Assembly: GCF_041146795.1 (NCBI RefSeq)
Contig: NC_135176.1
Coordinates: forward strand, 34,353,031-34,417,030
Length of the DNA stretch: 64,000 bases
Direction of reading: 5' to 3'
DNA from: Maylandia zebra
Taxonomy: Eukaryota; Chordata; Actinopteri; Cichliformes; Cichlidae
Shown: positions 33,968 to 44,824 of the stretch, one piece after another
How the letters are laid out: every line of letters starts with the position of its first letter
How positions within the stretch are numbered: position 1 is the stretch's first letter
Made by a program: the position numbers and the translations under genes
The notes under the pieces: generated by a model
What the model saw: only the letters and a program-made list of their open reading frames with translations
Databases searched by the model: none
Told to the model about the DNA's origin: nothing

Positions 33968-35773
33968 ATGGCAGCGAGTGTACCGGCAGGTGAGTCGGTG
34001 GGCTTTATTTTACCTGCGGATACCGACAGCGTCAGGATCCGGAGTTTCTCGCTGAGGGAGAACCTGTTAGACCAGTGTTGTGCCAGAAACTGATTTCCAG
34101 TGTTTCCGTGTGTTTTAATGCGTAACGTCTTTACTTTATATTGGTAAAGAGACGTTAGTGGACAAGATTTACAAAGCGGCTACATTATAACCAATCCGGT
34201 CCTTTTTGGTCACTTAAACTATTGTTGTATTTCTCTGCTGTCCTCTTGCCCAGTTTCCTCCCAAAAAACACATTTTTAATGCAATTTTAATTTTTTACTA
34301 GATAAATAAAGGATATATAAAAGTCACAGAACAAATATGTAGTTTTTACCAGATCATCAGTAAGAACTCTTTCATTTATCTGTGTGTCTGAATAGTGGGG
34401 GCAAGGAGAAACAGTAAGGACGAACCTGTGAGCTGTAAGTCCAGATGTTTGTATAAACACACACAGCTGTCGCTGAACCTGAGATAAAGAGTCAGTTTAG
34501 GGAATCAAACAGTGAGCTGACATGTGTGTCTGTGTTCAGTGAGGCTGGTTCTGGTTGGGAAGACTGGAGTAGGGAAGAGCTCCAGTGGAAACACCATCCT
34601 GGGAAAGGACGTCTTCAGAGCAGCAACTGGTTCTGCCTCAGGTAACACACACACACACACACACACGAGGGTGTCTAATAATATGAAGGTCTCTGTCTGC
34701 ACAACCGAAACAAGGACTAAGAAACAGAAGGTCGCAGGCAAAGGTGCAAGAGCAGTTTTAAATCAAGATCAAATCTAAAGAAAGTAGAAGTGCTGCCTCT
34801 CTCCTAGTAGCTGTACCTGTGGAGATACTAGGTTATTTTCAGAAAAGTTCCCCTTTGACCTTGAGTTCAAGGTCAGAGAGATTCAAATAGGTCCAAGATC
34901 ACAAAAAGCTTATGCTGGCTTGCTCTGGAGTTATCACATTCACAAACTTGGGCATTCACACCACCCGCCTCCACCTGTGGCCAGGCCTCTGGGATGGATG
35001 AGACTCTGCCTGAGGGCCTTAAGGCTCTGGATTTCCTGGTTGAAATGCGTCTGTAACTTCTGGAAGTTGTGGGTGATGCCTCTGGACCAGAAGATTGGGT
35101 GGTGGTCCCCCCGTTCAAGAGCAGGGATCAGTGAACAGTGATTCTTGGTCCACACTGTTCATTCCTGGTTGGAGTAAAGTTAGAAGACTTTAAGTAAGGC
35201 ATTACTGACAGTTCAACAGTTGGAGGCTTTACCAGTGCATAGAGCTGAGCACGGAAGCTGGTCGGTCTGCATTCCTGTCCTCACCTGTGGCAACGAGCTA
35301 CGGGCCGATACAAGCTGCAGATAAGGACTAAAGATGGCACGATTTCACTTTTTTATGTCCGATACAATATCATAAATCTGGATATCAGCCGATACCGATA
35401 TAAATCCGATATAGCGTTTTTTATAATCAATCAAACTGTTTTTTTAATATCTTGCTACATTTTGTATAAGTTCCTACTCAAGTTAAGATAAACAACAACA
35501 CTAAAGCTATTCTGTTAAACCTGTTTGTAAAAAACACACTGCACCCAAAATATGTCATAGTTCAGCAAAACTGATCAATCTAATAAACTTAAACCTGCTC
35601 CATCCTCCCTATTCTGGTATTTTAAAGAGTACTTAGCAGAAATATTAAACAACCTGACTAATAGGGTTGCAAACGCCCAGCAAACCCCCCCCCCAAAAAA
35701 ATGACGGAACCACCCCCACCCTCCACCTCGTGATGCTTAACTGATGAAATCAACTTTAATTTAATGCACATGT

Positions 35774-35804
<31 letters not shown>

Positions 35805-37439
35805 CATACATAAATTATTTTTCAAGAATAATTAAATAGATTCAACATCTTTCTTCAGCAGAACTGCAGACTGCACAGATGGTACCCAAAGGAAAAAGTA
35901 ATATAGCTTACCAGGGTATATTAGACTTAACAGTTACTACAGTAATGGACTTCTATACATTTTACATCAGATTAAAACTTTGGGTGTAAGATTCAGATAA
36001 TTATTTATTAAAAGCTCGACATTTTAAATGAGAATAAGAAAGAAAAGTATGTCTTTGTGCCCCCTTTTCCCTGTTCATGCCCTATCGGCCCCCCTGGCTA
36101 AACTTTGCTAGATCCGCCCCTGCACAGTTACGTCAGCTGTAGAAAAAGATCCTCGAGTAGAAAGTAATATTAAATACATTCTAACAACAGCTGATCAAGC
36201 TTAAACGCGCTGCTGTTGTTCAGCCGCTGGTTTCCTCTTTCTGCTGCAAAGTGAACGATAAACAAACGAGAGACGATCAGCTGATCACTGATCAGTTTCA
36301 TGATTGAAGCAGGGGCGATTCTAGGATCAGAGCTTTGGGGGTGCTGAGCACCCAGAGAGCTGCCCAGCCAGGCAAGATAAACCTGTCTCTGTCAGTCCCT
36401 GCGTCCTTAAATGTTGTCCCGAGTTGTCTCTGACTGTCTCCTTGGTGCATTTAAACCCCTGCTCCTCCCTGTCCTCACCGTCTGTTGTCTTCGTCTCTGT
36501 TATCAGTCATCATAATTTTACCATCTCTGTGCAAGTCTGCAAATTTCTTTATTAAATCATAAGATTCTTAAATTCATCAAGTCTCTCTGTGCCTGGGTCC
36601 TCGTCACAAAACATGACATCACTGTTTTGCACATTTTAACACAATTTAATCCCACATTTGTGAAAGAAAAGCAAAACACTTTTTTGAAAAGTCTGTAACA
36701 AAACCATCAAATCTGATCAAGGTTATTTAACTGCTGCCAAAGAAGAATGGATTGGAATAAAAATAAAAATACATATCCTAACCTTCATTACTGGGAGAAT
36801 AATGAATGATGCTCACAGTGAGTGAAAAGTAAACTGAGAGCATTTTTTGGACAGAGATTCACTTTTAATGTGTTTGTGTAATATAATACAGATACATAAA
36901 AACACTCCCGAAACAGAATTATTACAAATAAATTATTACAAAATATTAATAAAAACTATAAAAATTGAGGCAACTTTGCCTGTGGTAGAATGCATGAAAA
37001 AATCTTTACTGCAGATGCTAATTTTGTGTTGTCAGATTTATGAGTTTCATGCTTTCATAGTGGTCCTTAGGAGAGCTTGACATTTTCTCAGGTGGTCCAC
37101 ACTGTAAAAAGTTTGGTTCTTCCTGACCTTGTTCTTTCTCCTCACGTTCCCTCTTTCCTCTCTCCCTCTTTGGACTCACAATCATACACAAATAGATTCA
37201 ATTAGATGAAAAATTACATTAATATGAAAAAAAATTCTATTAAGATCACTAATAAAAAGTCCTCTCAGTGTTCTTTCAACCAAAAGGCAAATAACCAAAC
37301 CACATAAAAGATGTAAACACTGAAACACTGATCCAACATTATTCTTGATTAATGGATCATTTGATTTTACACTTTTACCTGACGTGGCTCCTTTTTTTGG
37401 AAAATCTTCCTCATATCCATTATGAACCTGGCTGTCTCT

Positions 37440-37514
<75 letters not shown>

Positions 37515-39805
37515 AGGTGTTCTAAGGTTAATGGGCATCCAGTCAGTTAGTATTTAGTATTTATTTATTTATTGTCATTGTCAAGAACAATGAAATTGCG
37601 TTTGGGGCTTCCATACAACCCAAAAAAAGAAGAAAATAATAAATACCCCTTAAAACCCAAGTGTACATATTTAACCCAGTGTGACTCCAATGCAATAAGA
37701 CAATCCTTAGCAATAATGTTCGTAGAAATTCAGACAAAGACCTGAGAAACATGACAAAATACAACAATGCAACCCATTCAATATTATTGTACTGTGAGAT
37801 ATGATATCAGATATGATAGTTATCTATTTAAGAAAGAGGGGGGGGGCAGGAGGGGGAAGAGAATAAAGATATGATGCACCAATGCAGACCAGTTCATTGC
37901 TATTAAGAAGTTGGATATGGTTATTGTCCGTGAGAGGGGGGCAGAGAGTTCAGGAGCCTCACAGCCTGTGGATACAGGCTGTTGGCCAGTCTGGATGTTC
38001 TGGCCTGTATAGACCTGTACCTTCTCCCTGAGGGCAGCAGATGGAAAAGGTGGCGCGCAGGGTGATGTTGGTCCCGCAGGATACTGTGCACCCTCCTCAG
38101 ACAGCGAGTGGGGAAGATATTACTGATCTCTGGCAGACTTGTTCCAATAATTCTGCCAGCTTCTTTCACCACCCGCTGGAGTGCTTGCTGATCGGCCTTG
38201 GTGCAGCTGGGGAACCACACTAGAAATCCATACGTCAGAACGCTGCTGATGGCACAGTTGTAGAAGTTCAACATCAGAGATCTGGGAATGTGTGCGCTCC
38301 GCAGTCTCCTCAGGTAGTAGAGGCGCTGTTGGGCCTTCCGTGCAACTGAGGTGATATGGTTGCCCCAGGACAGGTCCTCGGTCACAGTTACCCCCAAGAA
38401 TTTAAAACTGCTCACCCTCTCCACCGCCTCACTGCCAATGAAGAGAGGCAGATGGTTGTTATGACCCCTCTTAGTTAGTATCCATTTCAAACAGGACAGT
38501 GGTAACAACAGCAGCTACGGAATGGAATGCTTTACAAACATTCAGAGATGAACTTGCACACTTGCTTTACTTGTCTGGATACATTTCTCTGAGATTAAAT
38601 GCAGGTTTGGTAGCGAGCCTCCAAATGCTCAACCAGACCGCTGACAGGTCTCGTCCGCCGCAGCCGCTCTATCGCCCTCCGACGTGCTACGGTTATGAGC
38701 TGAGTAACACCATGGCATACGTTTGGTGAGGTGCTTTTTTGATATTTAATGGATCGGATTACATTTGTTGTTTCTCTCCGATATCCGATCCAGTAATTTA
38801 GGTCAGTATCAGACCAATACCGATGCGTAATATCGGATCGGTCCATCTCTAATAAGGACAGACTGGAGCGTTTACCTCAGAAGAGCTGCCATGTGTGTCT
38901 ATGCCATTTGTTAGAGAGTATATCATCTGCACTCTGATGAAGAGGGTGAAATGATTATTTATGTTTAGACATGCCAAGAGTTTCCATGAAGTTCACTTTT
39001 TTAAAAACAAGAGTCTAACTGATCTGTTTCCTCCTCAGTGACGGCTGAGTGCTCCAAGCAGCAGGAGAAGCTGTTCCAGAGGACCATCTCTGTGGTGGAC
39101 ACTCCCGGCCTCTTCGACACCACGATGTCTGAAGACGCCGTGAAGAGGGAGATCTCCAAATGCATCAACATGTCGGCCCCGGGGCCCCACGCCATCCTGC
39201 TGGTCATCAGGGTGGGACGCTTCTCAGCAGAGGAACGAGACGCCGTGAAGAAGGTGGAGGAGATCTTTGGAGAGGGTGCCTGGAGGTACACCATGATCCT
39301 CTTCACCCACGGAGACAAAGTCAAAGCAGACTTTGATCACATGTTGAAGACAGCAGGGACTGAGCTGCAGGAGGTCCTGAGGAAGGCTGAAAACAGATAC
39401 CACGTCTTCAACAATCTCAGAGCCAACGACCGTGGTCAAGTCCTGGATCTGCTGAAGAAGGTCGACAAGATGGTGGCCGACCACGGAGGAGAGTTTTACT
39501 CCAACTACACCTACCTGCAGGTGGAGGAGATGCTGAAACAGAGAGAGTCAGAGCTCAGAGAGTTCTACGAGAAGAAGCTGAAGGAGGAAATCAAAGCAGT
39601 GAAATTAAAGTACGAGAAGAAGCTGAAGGAGGCTCAGGAGGAGAAACAGCAGGTGGAGAAGGAATGGCAGTCTGAACGGGAGGAGGTGCAGCGATATTAT
39701 CTGGCTTTAGCGAGCGGAGTTCGTCAGTTTGTGGAGCAGGTGGCCAAAGATGCCTCCTTTGATAAAATCCTTAAAAGGTTCCACGAGAAGCTGAGGCTGA
39801 ACTGA
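33968..39805 (+). CDS. gimap-like: Single-domain GIMAP GTPase with split G domain (gene D)
   Basis: The exons 33968-33989, 34540-34641 and 39039-39805 join in phase 1 throughout and give 296 residues. Exon 1 encodes MAASVPA. Exon 2 has only the P-loop block, [18 protein letters not shown] (G1 at 14-22). Exon 3 has [13 protein letters not shown] (G3, 62-65), [18 protein letters not shown] (131-134) and a long Lys/Glu-rich coiled coil (about 204-263, with two [14 protein letters not shown] repeats). The start is the ATG whose 22-nt exon matches that of gene A in length and phase. The 4.4-kb second intron falls between G1 and G2 and contains a hAT with nested insertions; gene B's homologous domain has no intron there. 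AATAAA at 40357 is a likely polyadenylation signal. GTP binding and membrane-scaffold behaviour are inferred from the family. Confidence 0.92.
34645..34666. repeat. (CA)n microsatellite at intron 2 donor of gene D
   Basis: The CA tract starts three bases into the intron, matching the position of the tract after exon 2 of gene A. Confidence 0.93.
35680..36125. repeat. MITE-like fragment with C-tract and A-tract
   Basis: Contains aaacccccccccc, a 27-base A run (about 35777-35801) and ends near ctagatccgcccctg, a CAGGGGCGGATC-type hAT terminus. The left end is not defined. Confidence 0.4.
37442..37513. repeat. (CA)n microsatellite
   Basis: About 36 uninterrupted CA units within the hAT in the gene D intron. 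Confidence 0.97.
37554..38472 (-). mobile_element. 5'-truncated LINE with 9-bp TSD
   Basis: A minus-strand RT C-terminal frame (37921-38508 region) has [39 protein letters not shown] and [18 protein letters not shown]. The 3' tail (37554-37920) starts with ttagtatttatttattta. AGTTAGTAT occurs at 37545-37553 and 38473-38481, a 9-bp target duplication. It is the same family as 6575-8086, with a nearly identical shared segment. This is a clean product of target-primed reverse transcription. Confidence 0.87.
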
Positions 39806-40375
39806 GCTGCTCACACTTCCTCAGCAGACTGAAGGTTCACTCTCATCCTTCATCTGTTCTGTTTAATCCATGATGGTAGTGCATCCAGGTCATGTGATCA
39901 CTGTCATGGAAGCCCATGAGTGGACAGACTGACATCAGACTCCAGCAGCCAGCAGCCTGTTTTGTGTACATGTTTATGCATCTTCTCTTGTTCTTTTTCT
40001 ATGTGTGATGAAAATGAACCCTCTGTTCACTTTAATGTTACACTGAGTGAGGAGCTGTAAAGAAACAGGAAGTTTATGAATCCCACAGAAACCGTGATCA
40101 ACCTCGATCTTAATGACAGACTTTCAGCTGTTCATGTGCAGATGGAGAAATGATGCCATGCTCTGAATCTGTGCTAGTTTAACGTGTGGCCAAAGTGCAT
40201 CGTGACCAGTGTCTCATAAGGAAATGTAGCATCTATGAACGCATCTTCATGTTTGTCTCATGATTTTGATGTATTTTGTGTAACCTGGAGAAAGTGCTTT
40301 TATATACCATACTTCACTGTCAAAGTTTGTTTAATGTCACTTTTTATTACTGACAAAATAAAAAGATGAAATTTT
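39806..40375 (+). other. Gene D 3' UTR
   Basis: About 560 bases follow the stop codon up to AATAAA (40357-40362) and a T-rich stretch. No frame or repeat was recognised. Confidence 0.55.
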
Positions 40376-40401
40376 CCTTTTTTTTTCATCCCTCATATTT
40401 T

Positions 40402-41128
40402 GGCTGCGTTCACGCTGCAGGTGAAAGACTTTTCTGACCCTATGTGACCCATCTATCCGATCATGCTATGACAGTGTGAACGGCACAAATCTGATATTTT
40501 CAAATCCGACCTGGGTCACTTTCGTATGTGGTACATATCAGATGTTTTAGAAAGCGACTGCTGTTTTATTTAATGCGACTTGCAGTCAAGTCGCATTAAA
40601 TCCGTCTTTTACGTCACTGACACAAGACAGACGCCAATTATCAGTGCCGGAGAAGCGCCCGAGAAGACATTGCGAACGCTTCCTGGCCATCCGGTGAAAC
40701 TGCTGGGAAGACAACGTTGGAGAAACGTGAACATTTTATTTGTACTGTATAATCTGCAGATTCTGACAGAAATCTATCCTTTGAAGCACCGCTGCTCTAA
40801 AACAGCAATAAGGATCATTATTAGGTTATTTACATTATTATGTAAATAACAAAATAACAAAGCAAAAATTGGGAAACATGAAGTCCGAAGTCTTTATATA
40901 AAGGGCCATCAGTCAAACAATATAGTTTGCTCTGGGTCTAAACAGAGCGCGTTGTGTGTGACGTCTTCTTTTGTGCATGCGGGCCGCTTTGAGGGCCGTG
41001 AACCGTTCACACTACAGCACGTTTGAAGTCGCATTTTATTTGTAGTCTGAACAAGCAGACAAAAAAATCGGATTTGATCAAAAAATCGGAATTGATCATT
41101 AAGACCTGCAGAGTGAACGTAGCCTTAG
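40402..41128. mobile_element. DNA transposon/MITE with ggctgcgttcac ends
   Basis: The left end ggctgcgttcacgctgcagg and the right end cctgcagagtgaacgtagcc are inverse. Subterminal tccgatttt-like repeats lie inside. This type of terminus is common in fish non-autonomous DNA elements. No coding sequence. Confidence 0.65.
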
Positions 41129-41189
41129 TTTCATCCAAATCTCTTTGGTGCCCCCTGCTCTGACAGATCGGTGCTAGAATCAGAATGTC

Positions 41190-41260
41190 TTTATTGTCGT
41201 TGTCACAGGTACATCGAAATTAAAAATAGTCCCTGATCAGTGCATTATCCCTAACAATAT
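41190..41260. repeat. LINE 3' tail fragment
   Basis: aatcagaatgtctttattgt followed by cgttgtcacaggtacatcg is a typical fish LINE 3' end. Confidence 0.5.
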
Positions 41261-41566
41261 CAAAATATAAATAAAACAAAATCAATAAATAAAGTACTTA
41301 AAGTGCTAATAGGAATAGTATTAGCAAACATTCACATACATGCCTGCATACTGACTACTCCTGGACCGGCTGGCTGAGAGGAGTTGAAGTTACAGGTAAA
41401 TGTTTGTTTCTTCACAGCTTCAATAATCAGTCATCAGTACATCAGCACAGAGACAGCATCTCCATCAGTATGGAGGGTCTCAGGTGCCAAATTTAATCAT
41501 CTTGTAAAATTAAAATATGACAGAAAAAGGTAAAGTATAAAATACTTTACATTCAATAGTCAACTA

Positions 41567-41760
41567 GTCGAAAGGAGCCAGCTGAGGCGGTTCGGGCATC
41601 TGACAAGGATGCCTCCTGGGCGCCTCCTGGGTGAGGCCCCAAAGAACCATCAAGAAATGGTTCTTTAGGGGACCTTTAATGGTTTTTCAAAGAACCTTTT
41701 TAAAAATGGTTCTTTAAAGAACCCTTTTAAATCTTTCAAAATAAAATGTATCATAAATTG
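41567..41760 (+). mobile_element. LINE C-terminal scrap plus inverted AAGAACC repeats
   Basis: 41567-41641 reads VERSQLRRFGHLTRMPPGRL, a short relic of the C-terminal RT-LINE block (xxLRRFGHLxRMPxGR). It is followed by several inverted copies of aaagaacc/ggttcttt (41641-41735), a foldback-type repeat. Confidence 0.5.
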
Positions 41761-42268
41761 AATTTGAGCAGGGTAAAATAAATACGAGCACATAGACATA
41801 TTAATGGTTTATTGTCGTTTTGTAGTTACCAAAAGACAAAAAGGCATTTTAACCCTCAGCACAACATCACTACTAATACATGTCACATATTAGTGTTTTA
41901 AACAGTAATAATTAAATATATTTGCTATACTATAAATAAATATATATAAATACTACATCTATAGATAACACAACAATTAATACATTTATTGTTTAATTAA
42001 TAAAACATCAGAAAGTGATAAAAACACATTAGAAATAGCAATAGCTTCATAACAGACCAATAAATCAAGACATTTTCATCAGCAGATGTTTGCATGTTCA
42101 GTAAAAATATTTCAACAACAAGTTTATGATTAAAATGATCAATGAACTTCAGCGTTCTGTAAGGTAAGTTTCATGTTGGACTCATGGTCCTTGGTTAGTC
42201 CAGTTTAGGATAATGTCTCTGATGTATGTATCATATCAAATATATGTCATATCAAAACAAGCCCACAC
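41761..42268. other. AT-rich unassigned sequence
   Basis: No gene or delimited element was recognised. Confidence 0.4.
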
Positions 42269-42648
42269 CTGCAGTTGTTTCAGTTTTTCACAGGTGTTTC
42301 CTGTCAGCTGGTCAACCTCACTCAGGGGGACATCCATATTAGCCAACCAAATGACAAGCTCCTCCCTTTGTGCTTCAAATCCCTCCCACTCTGAGACAAG
42401 GAGCTGAGAGAGAGAAAAGAGTCAATTATAAAGAAGAGAGAAAAGTGAAACCCTCCTCAGAAGGTCTGACTCGCATACCTGCAGTTGACCTGCGATGGAC
42501 TCCAGTTTGGCGTTCACGTCATCCCTCGTCTGAGGACACCCTGCAGCCGAGTCTGCAGGGTGTCCTGGAAGAGCAGGGTTAATGTTCAACTCCTCCTGGT
42601 CAGGCTCTCCAGCTGGATGATCCGAGGTCTCCCCTCACGCCACTGCCT
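42269..42648 (-). pseudogene. Stray spectrin-repeat exons (nesprin/SYNE-like)
   Basis: The minus strand shows two exons with good splice sites. The first, 42648-42479, includes RQWREGRPRIIQLESLTRR, then (in another frame) TLQTRLQGVLRRG and DDVNAKLESIAGQLQ. The second, 42405-42269, reads LLVSEWEGFEAQREELVIWL, then ANMDVPLSEVDQLTGNTCEK, KLKQLQ and a GTGTGG donor. The heptad-rich W...LVxWL pattern is that of a spectrin repeat. Wording and splicing resemble giant nesprins (SYNE1/2), but that name is a recollection, not a proof. The first exon needs two frame changes, so this is a duplicated, broken gene fragment rather than a working gene. Confidence 0.5.
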
Positions 42649-42649
42649 C

Positions 42650-44720
42650 TGAACACAGAAACACAAACTGCATCTGAAGCAGGAGGTGCAGATTTTTTGC
42701 TATTCTTTTCTAAATCCAGGCTTGATCACGTGGAGGTATTTGGAAAACTGTTTTGGCCAGTGGACGACTGTTGTCTTGCAGAAAGTTAAATCAAATGTAT
42801 GTGATACACAATCAATTCACAAGAACACATTGTAAAAAATAAGTCCAGTTCTTGCCTGATTTCAAGTGAATTCTGCATCAAAACAGGGTAAAACGAGTGT
42901 TTGCAGCAAATGTGAGCACAAAGCCTCACTTTGTACAAGCCTGCTGTTACAGTTCTCCTCTATGCAGACGACTTTACTGTTTCCAAGGCACAACTTGGAC
43001 CTGCTGTACAAATCTTATGGATACACACTAAATGAAACAGTAGTGTGCATGACTCCAGATTCTGACCCCTCATCCTAATAGGGTCCCAACATAGCAACAG
43101 AAATAAAGCAAATGTTGAGGCTTCAAAATACAAAGTACAATACAAATACAACTCCTGGGATATATCCCAGGATTTATTGCGGGTCATAGAGAAGATTTGT
43201 TTCTGATAACAATGGTGGTCGAAGCAGGAGAGGAAAACACTTTCAAATGTAAGTATATGAACATCTGGTGGTACAAAAGTTAAATTGTTATAGCGGTTGT
43301 GTTGTTAAGCTTTGGGCATCTGCAGAGACATGCTTCTTTTATTTAAATAACCCTAAACCAGCTTGTATGGTAGGTCCCGCGATTTTTCATGTACTGCTGC
43401 TTACATACAGCTAATTTTGATTTTTTAAATTAATCTTCATGGTGACATGTTGTGGGGAACAAAGACCAAACAGTCAATTTATTAAAATGAGGAGAAAACG
43501 ATCACCTCTTCACTGGGTGCAGGATTGGGCCCCTGTGGCGTGGAGGTACAAGAATGAATCAGTTTACACATCATATTCATATGAGCGCGGTTTTATTAAC
43601 CCTCATGCTGCACAGCAGCGGTCCCCAACCTTTTTAATGTCAGACAGGGAGCGGCCTTTAAGGTGTTGTGGGTAAATACAACAAAATAAATGATACGACC
43701 AGGAAAAAACGGGTCTTTGGTAAATATAATAATAAACTTGAATTAACTGTGTCATTGTGTAACTTCAGCTTCCTCCTGAAAATGCACCAACATTGAGAGT
43801 AACATCCTCCTCTCTGCCCCTTAATGCGCCCTGGTCGCTATGGTAACGTGTATTTCTTTCAAAATAAGAGCCTAACCCTAATAATAACTAATAACCCTAA
43901 CCCTCTCCTTGCTCAGGGGTACCTCAGGGTAGCTGTTCAGGGGATTGGAGCCTCCGACTTTCCAATCATCCCTGCCCCGTCATTATATAGTTCATACTAC
44001 TAACAGCAGCATCACATTCTTGATACCACATTACAGCCACAACACCTTGTCATAGCAACACTAACTAAACCATACACAGTAAATGTATTTACCTTCTCTA
44101 GTTCTGAACTAAATATGTTTGAGCTTGGTAGCAGTCATCCTGTTTTGTTATTTATTGTCCAACTAAATAACTCCAAAATATGTTGTATATATATAAAGGT
44201 TTTCATTGTTGGTGATATTAATGTATATTGTCCTACTAAACCAGTGGAGAAGGATGTTTTCAAACCTGCTCTATGCTTTCAACCTCTTGCAGTCTGTCAC
44301 CAAACTCATTTTAAACTGACTTACTTTGATCTGACGTGGGCCGGACCAGTAAAAGTGCCCTTTCTGTTAGTGTAACAAAGTCTAACTATGCATTTAATCT
44401 GTGGGATAAATTCATATAAGAAGAATAAGAAGTGTAATTTTAAAATGATGTCTCAGTTTGTCTACACGGTAAAGAAATGCTGCTGTAGTGTCAGCATGAC
44501 TGTTTGGTCCTAAACTGTAAGAAAAAGATCGATTGTAAAAGAGAGAGAGAATATATGGTATACTGGATAGTTTAAAGAAAACAGGAAGTTTTCCATTATT
44601 TATTTGTTTAACTATTGCCTAATTATTTATGTTTGACACCCCTGACTTAGAAGAATAGTATTCACGGCAAATCGCGGGCTGATGTTGCGTGCAAGTTTTT
44701 AAAGAGTTCCGTTTAAGAAG
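42650..44720. other. Gene-poor spacer with hAT ends
   Basis: Contains a hAT-like terminus at about 43615 (cagcggtccccaaccttttt) and another at about 44618-44634 (tttgacacccctg). No convincing partner ends and no supported gene. Short frames (for example 43439-43675 and 44115-44375) show no domain. Confidence 0.45.
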
Positions 44721-44723
44721 TTG

Positions 44724-44824
44724 TTTTATTTTGAAGGAGCTATTGTGTTTCCGGTCCTGTAGGAACACGGACCACAGTGAAGAGCGTCGCACTATCGCAG
44801 AGAGGTCTGTGTCGGACCCGTAAG
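44724..44824 (+). promoter_or_regulatory. Gene E promoter/leader module
   Basis: tgttttattttgaaggagc, then tgtgtttccggtcctg and cacagtgaagagcg directly precede the ATG-containing first exon. This parallels the modules at 4301 and 30849. Confidence 0.45.

Larger units (their letters stand above)
35329..38851. mobile_element. hAT element with nested insertions in gene D intron, TSD ATAAGGAC
   Basis: The left end is taaagatggcacgattt and the right end cggatcggtccatctcta. The exact 8-bp duplication ATAAGGAC lies at 35321-35328 and 38852-38859. Terminal sequence is rich in GATATCGGAT-like motifs on both sides. The interior holds poly-C/A-rich MITE-like pieces (about 35680-36125, and from 36310), a (CA)n tract and a truncated LINE. 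No transposase domain was recognised. Confidence 0.78.

Noticed and set aside
43884-43912. ctaaccctaataa...ccctaaccct, telomere-like
   Set aside because: Only two or three imperfect TTAGGG units, too short to call an interstitial telomere.
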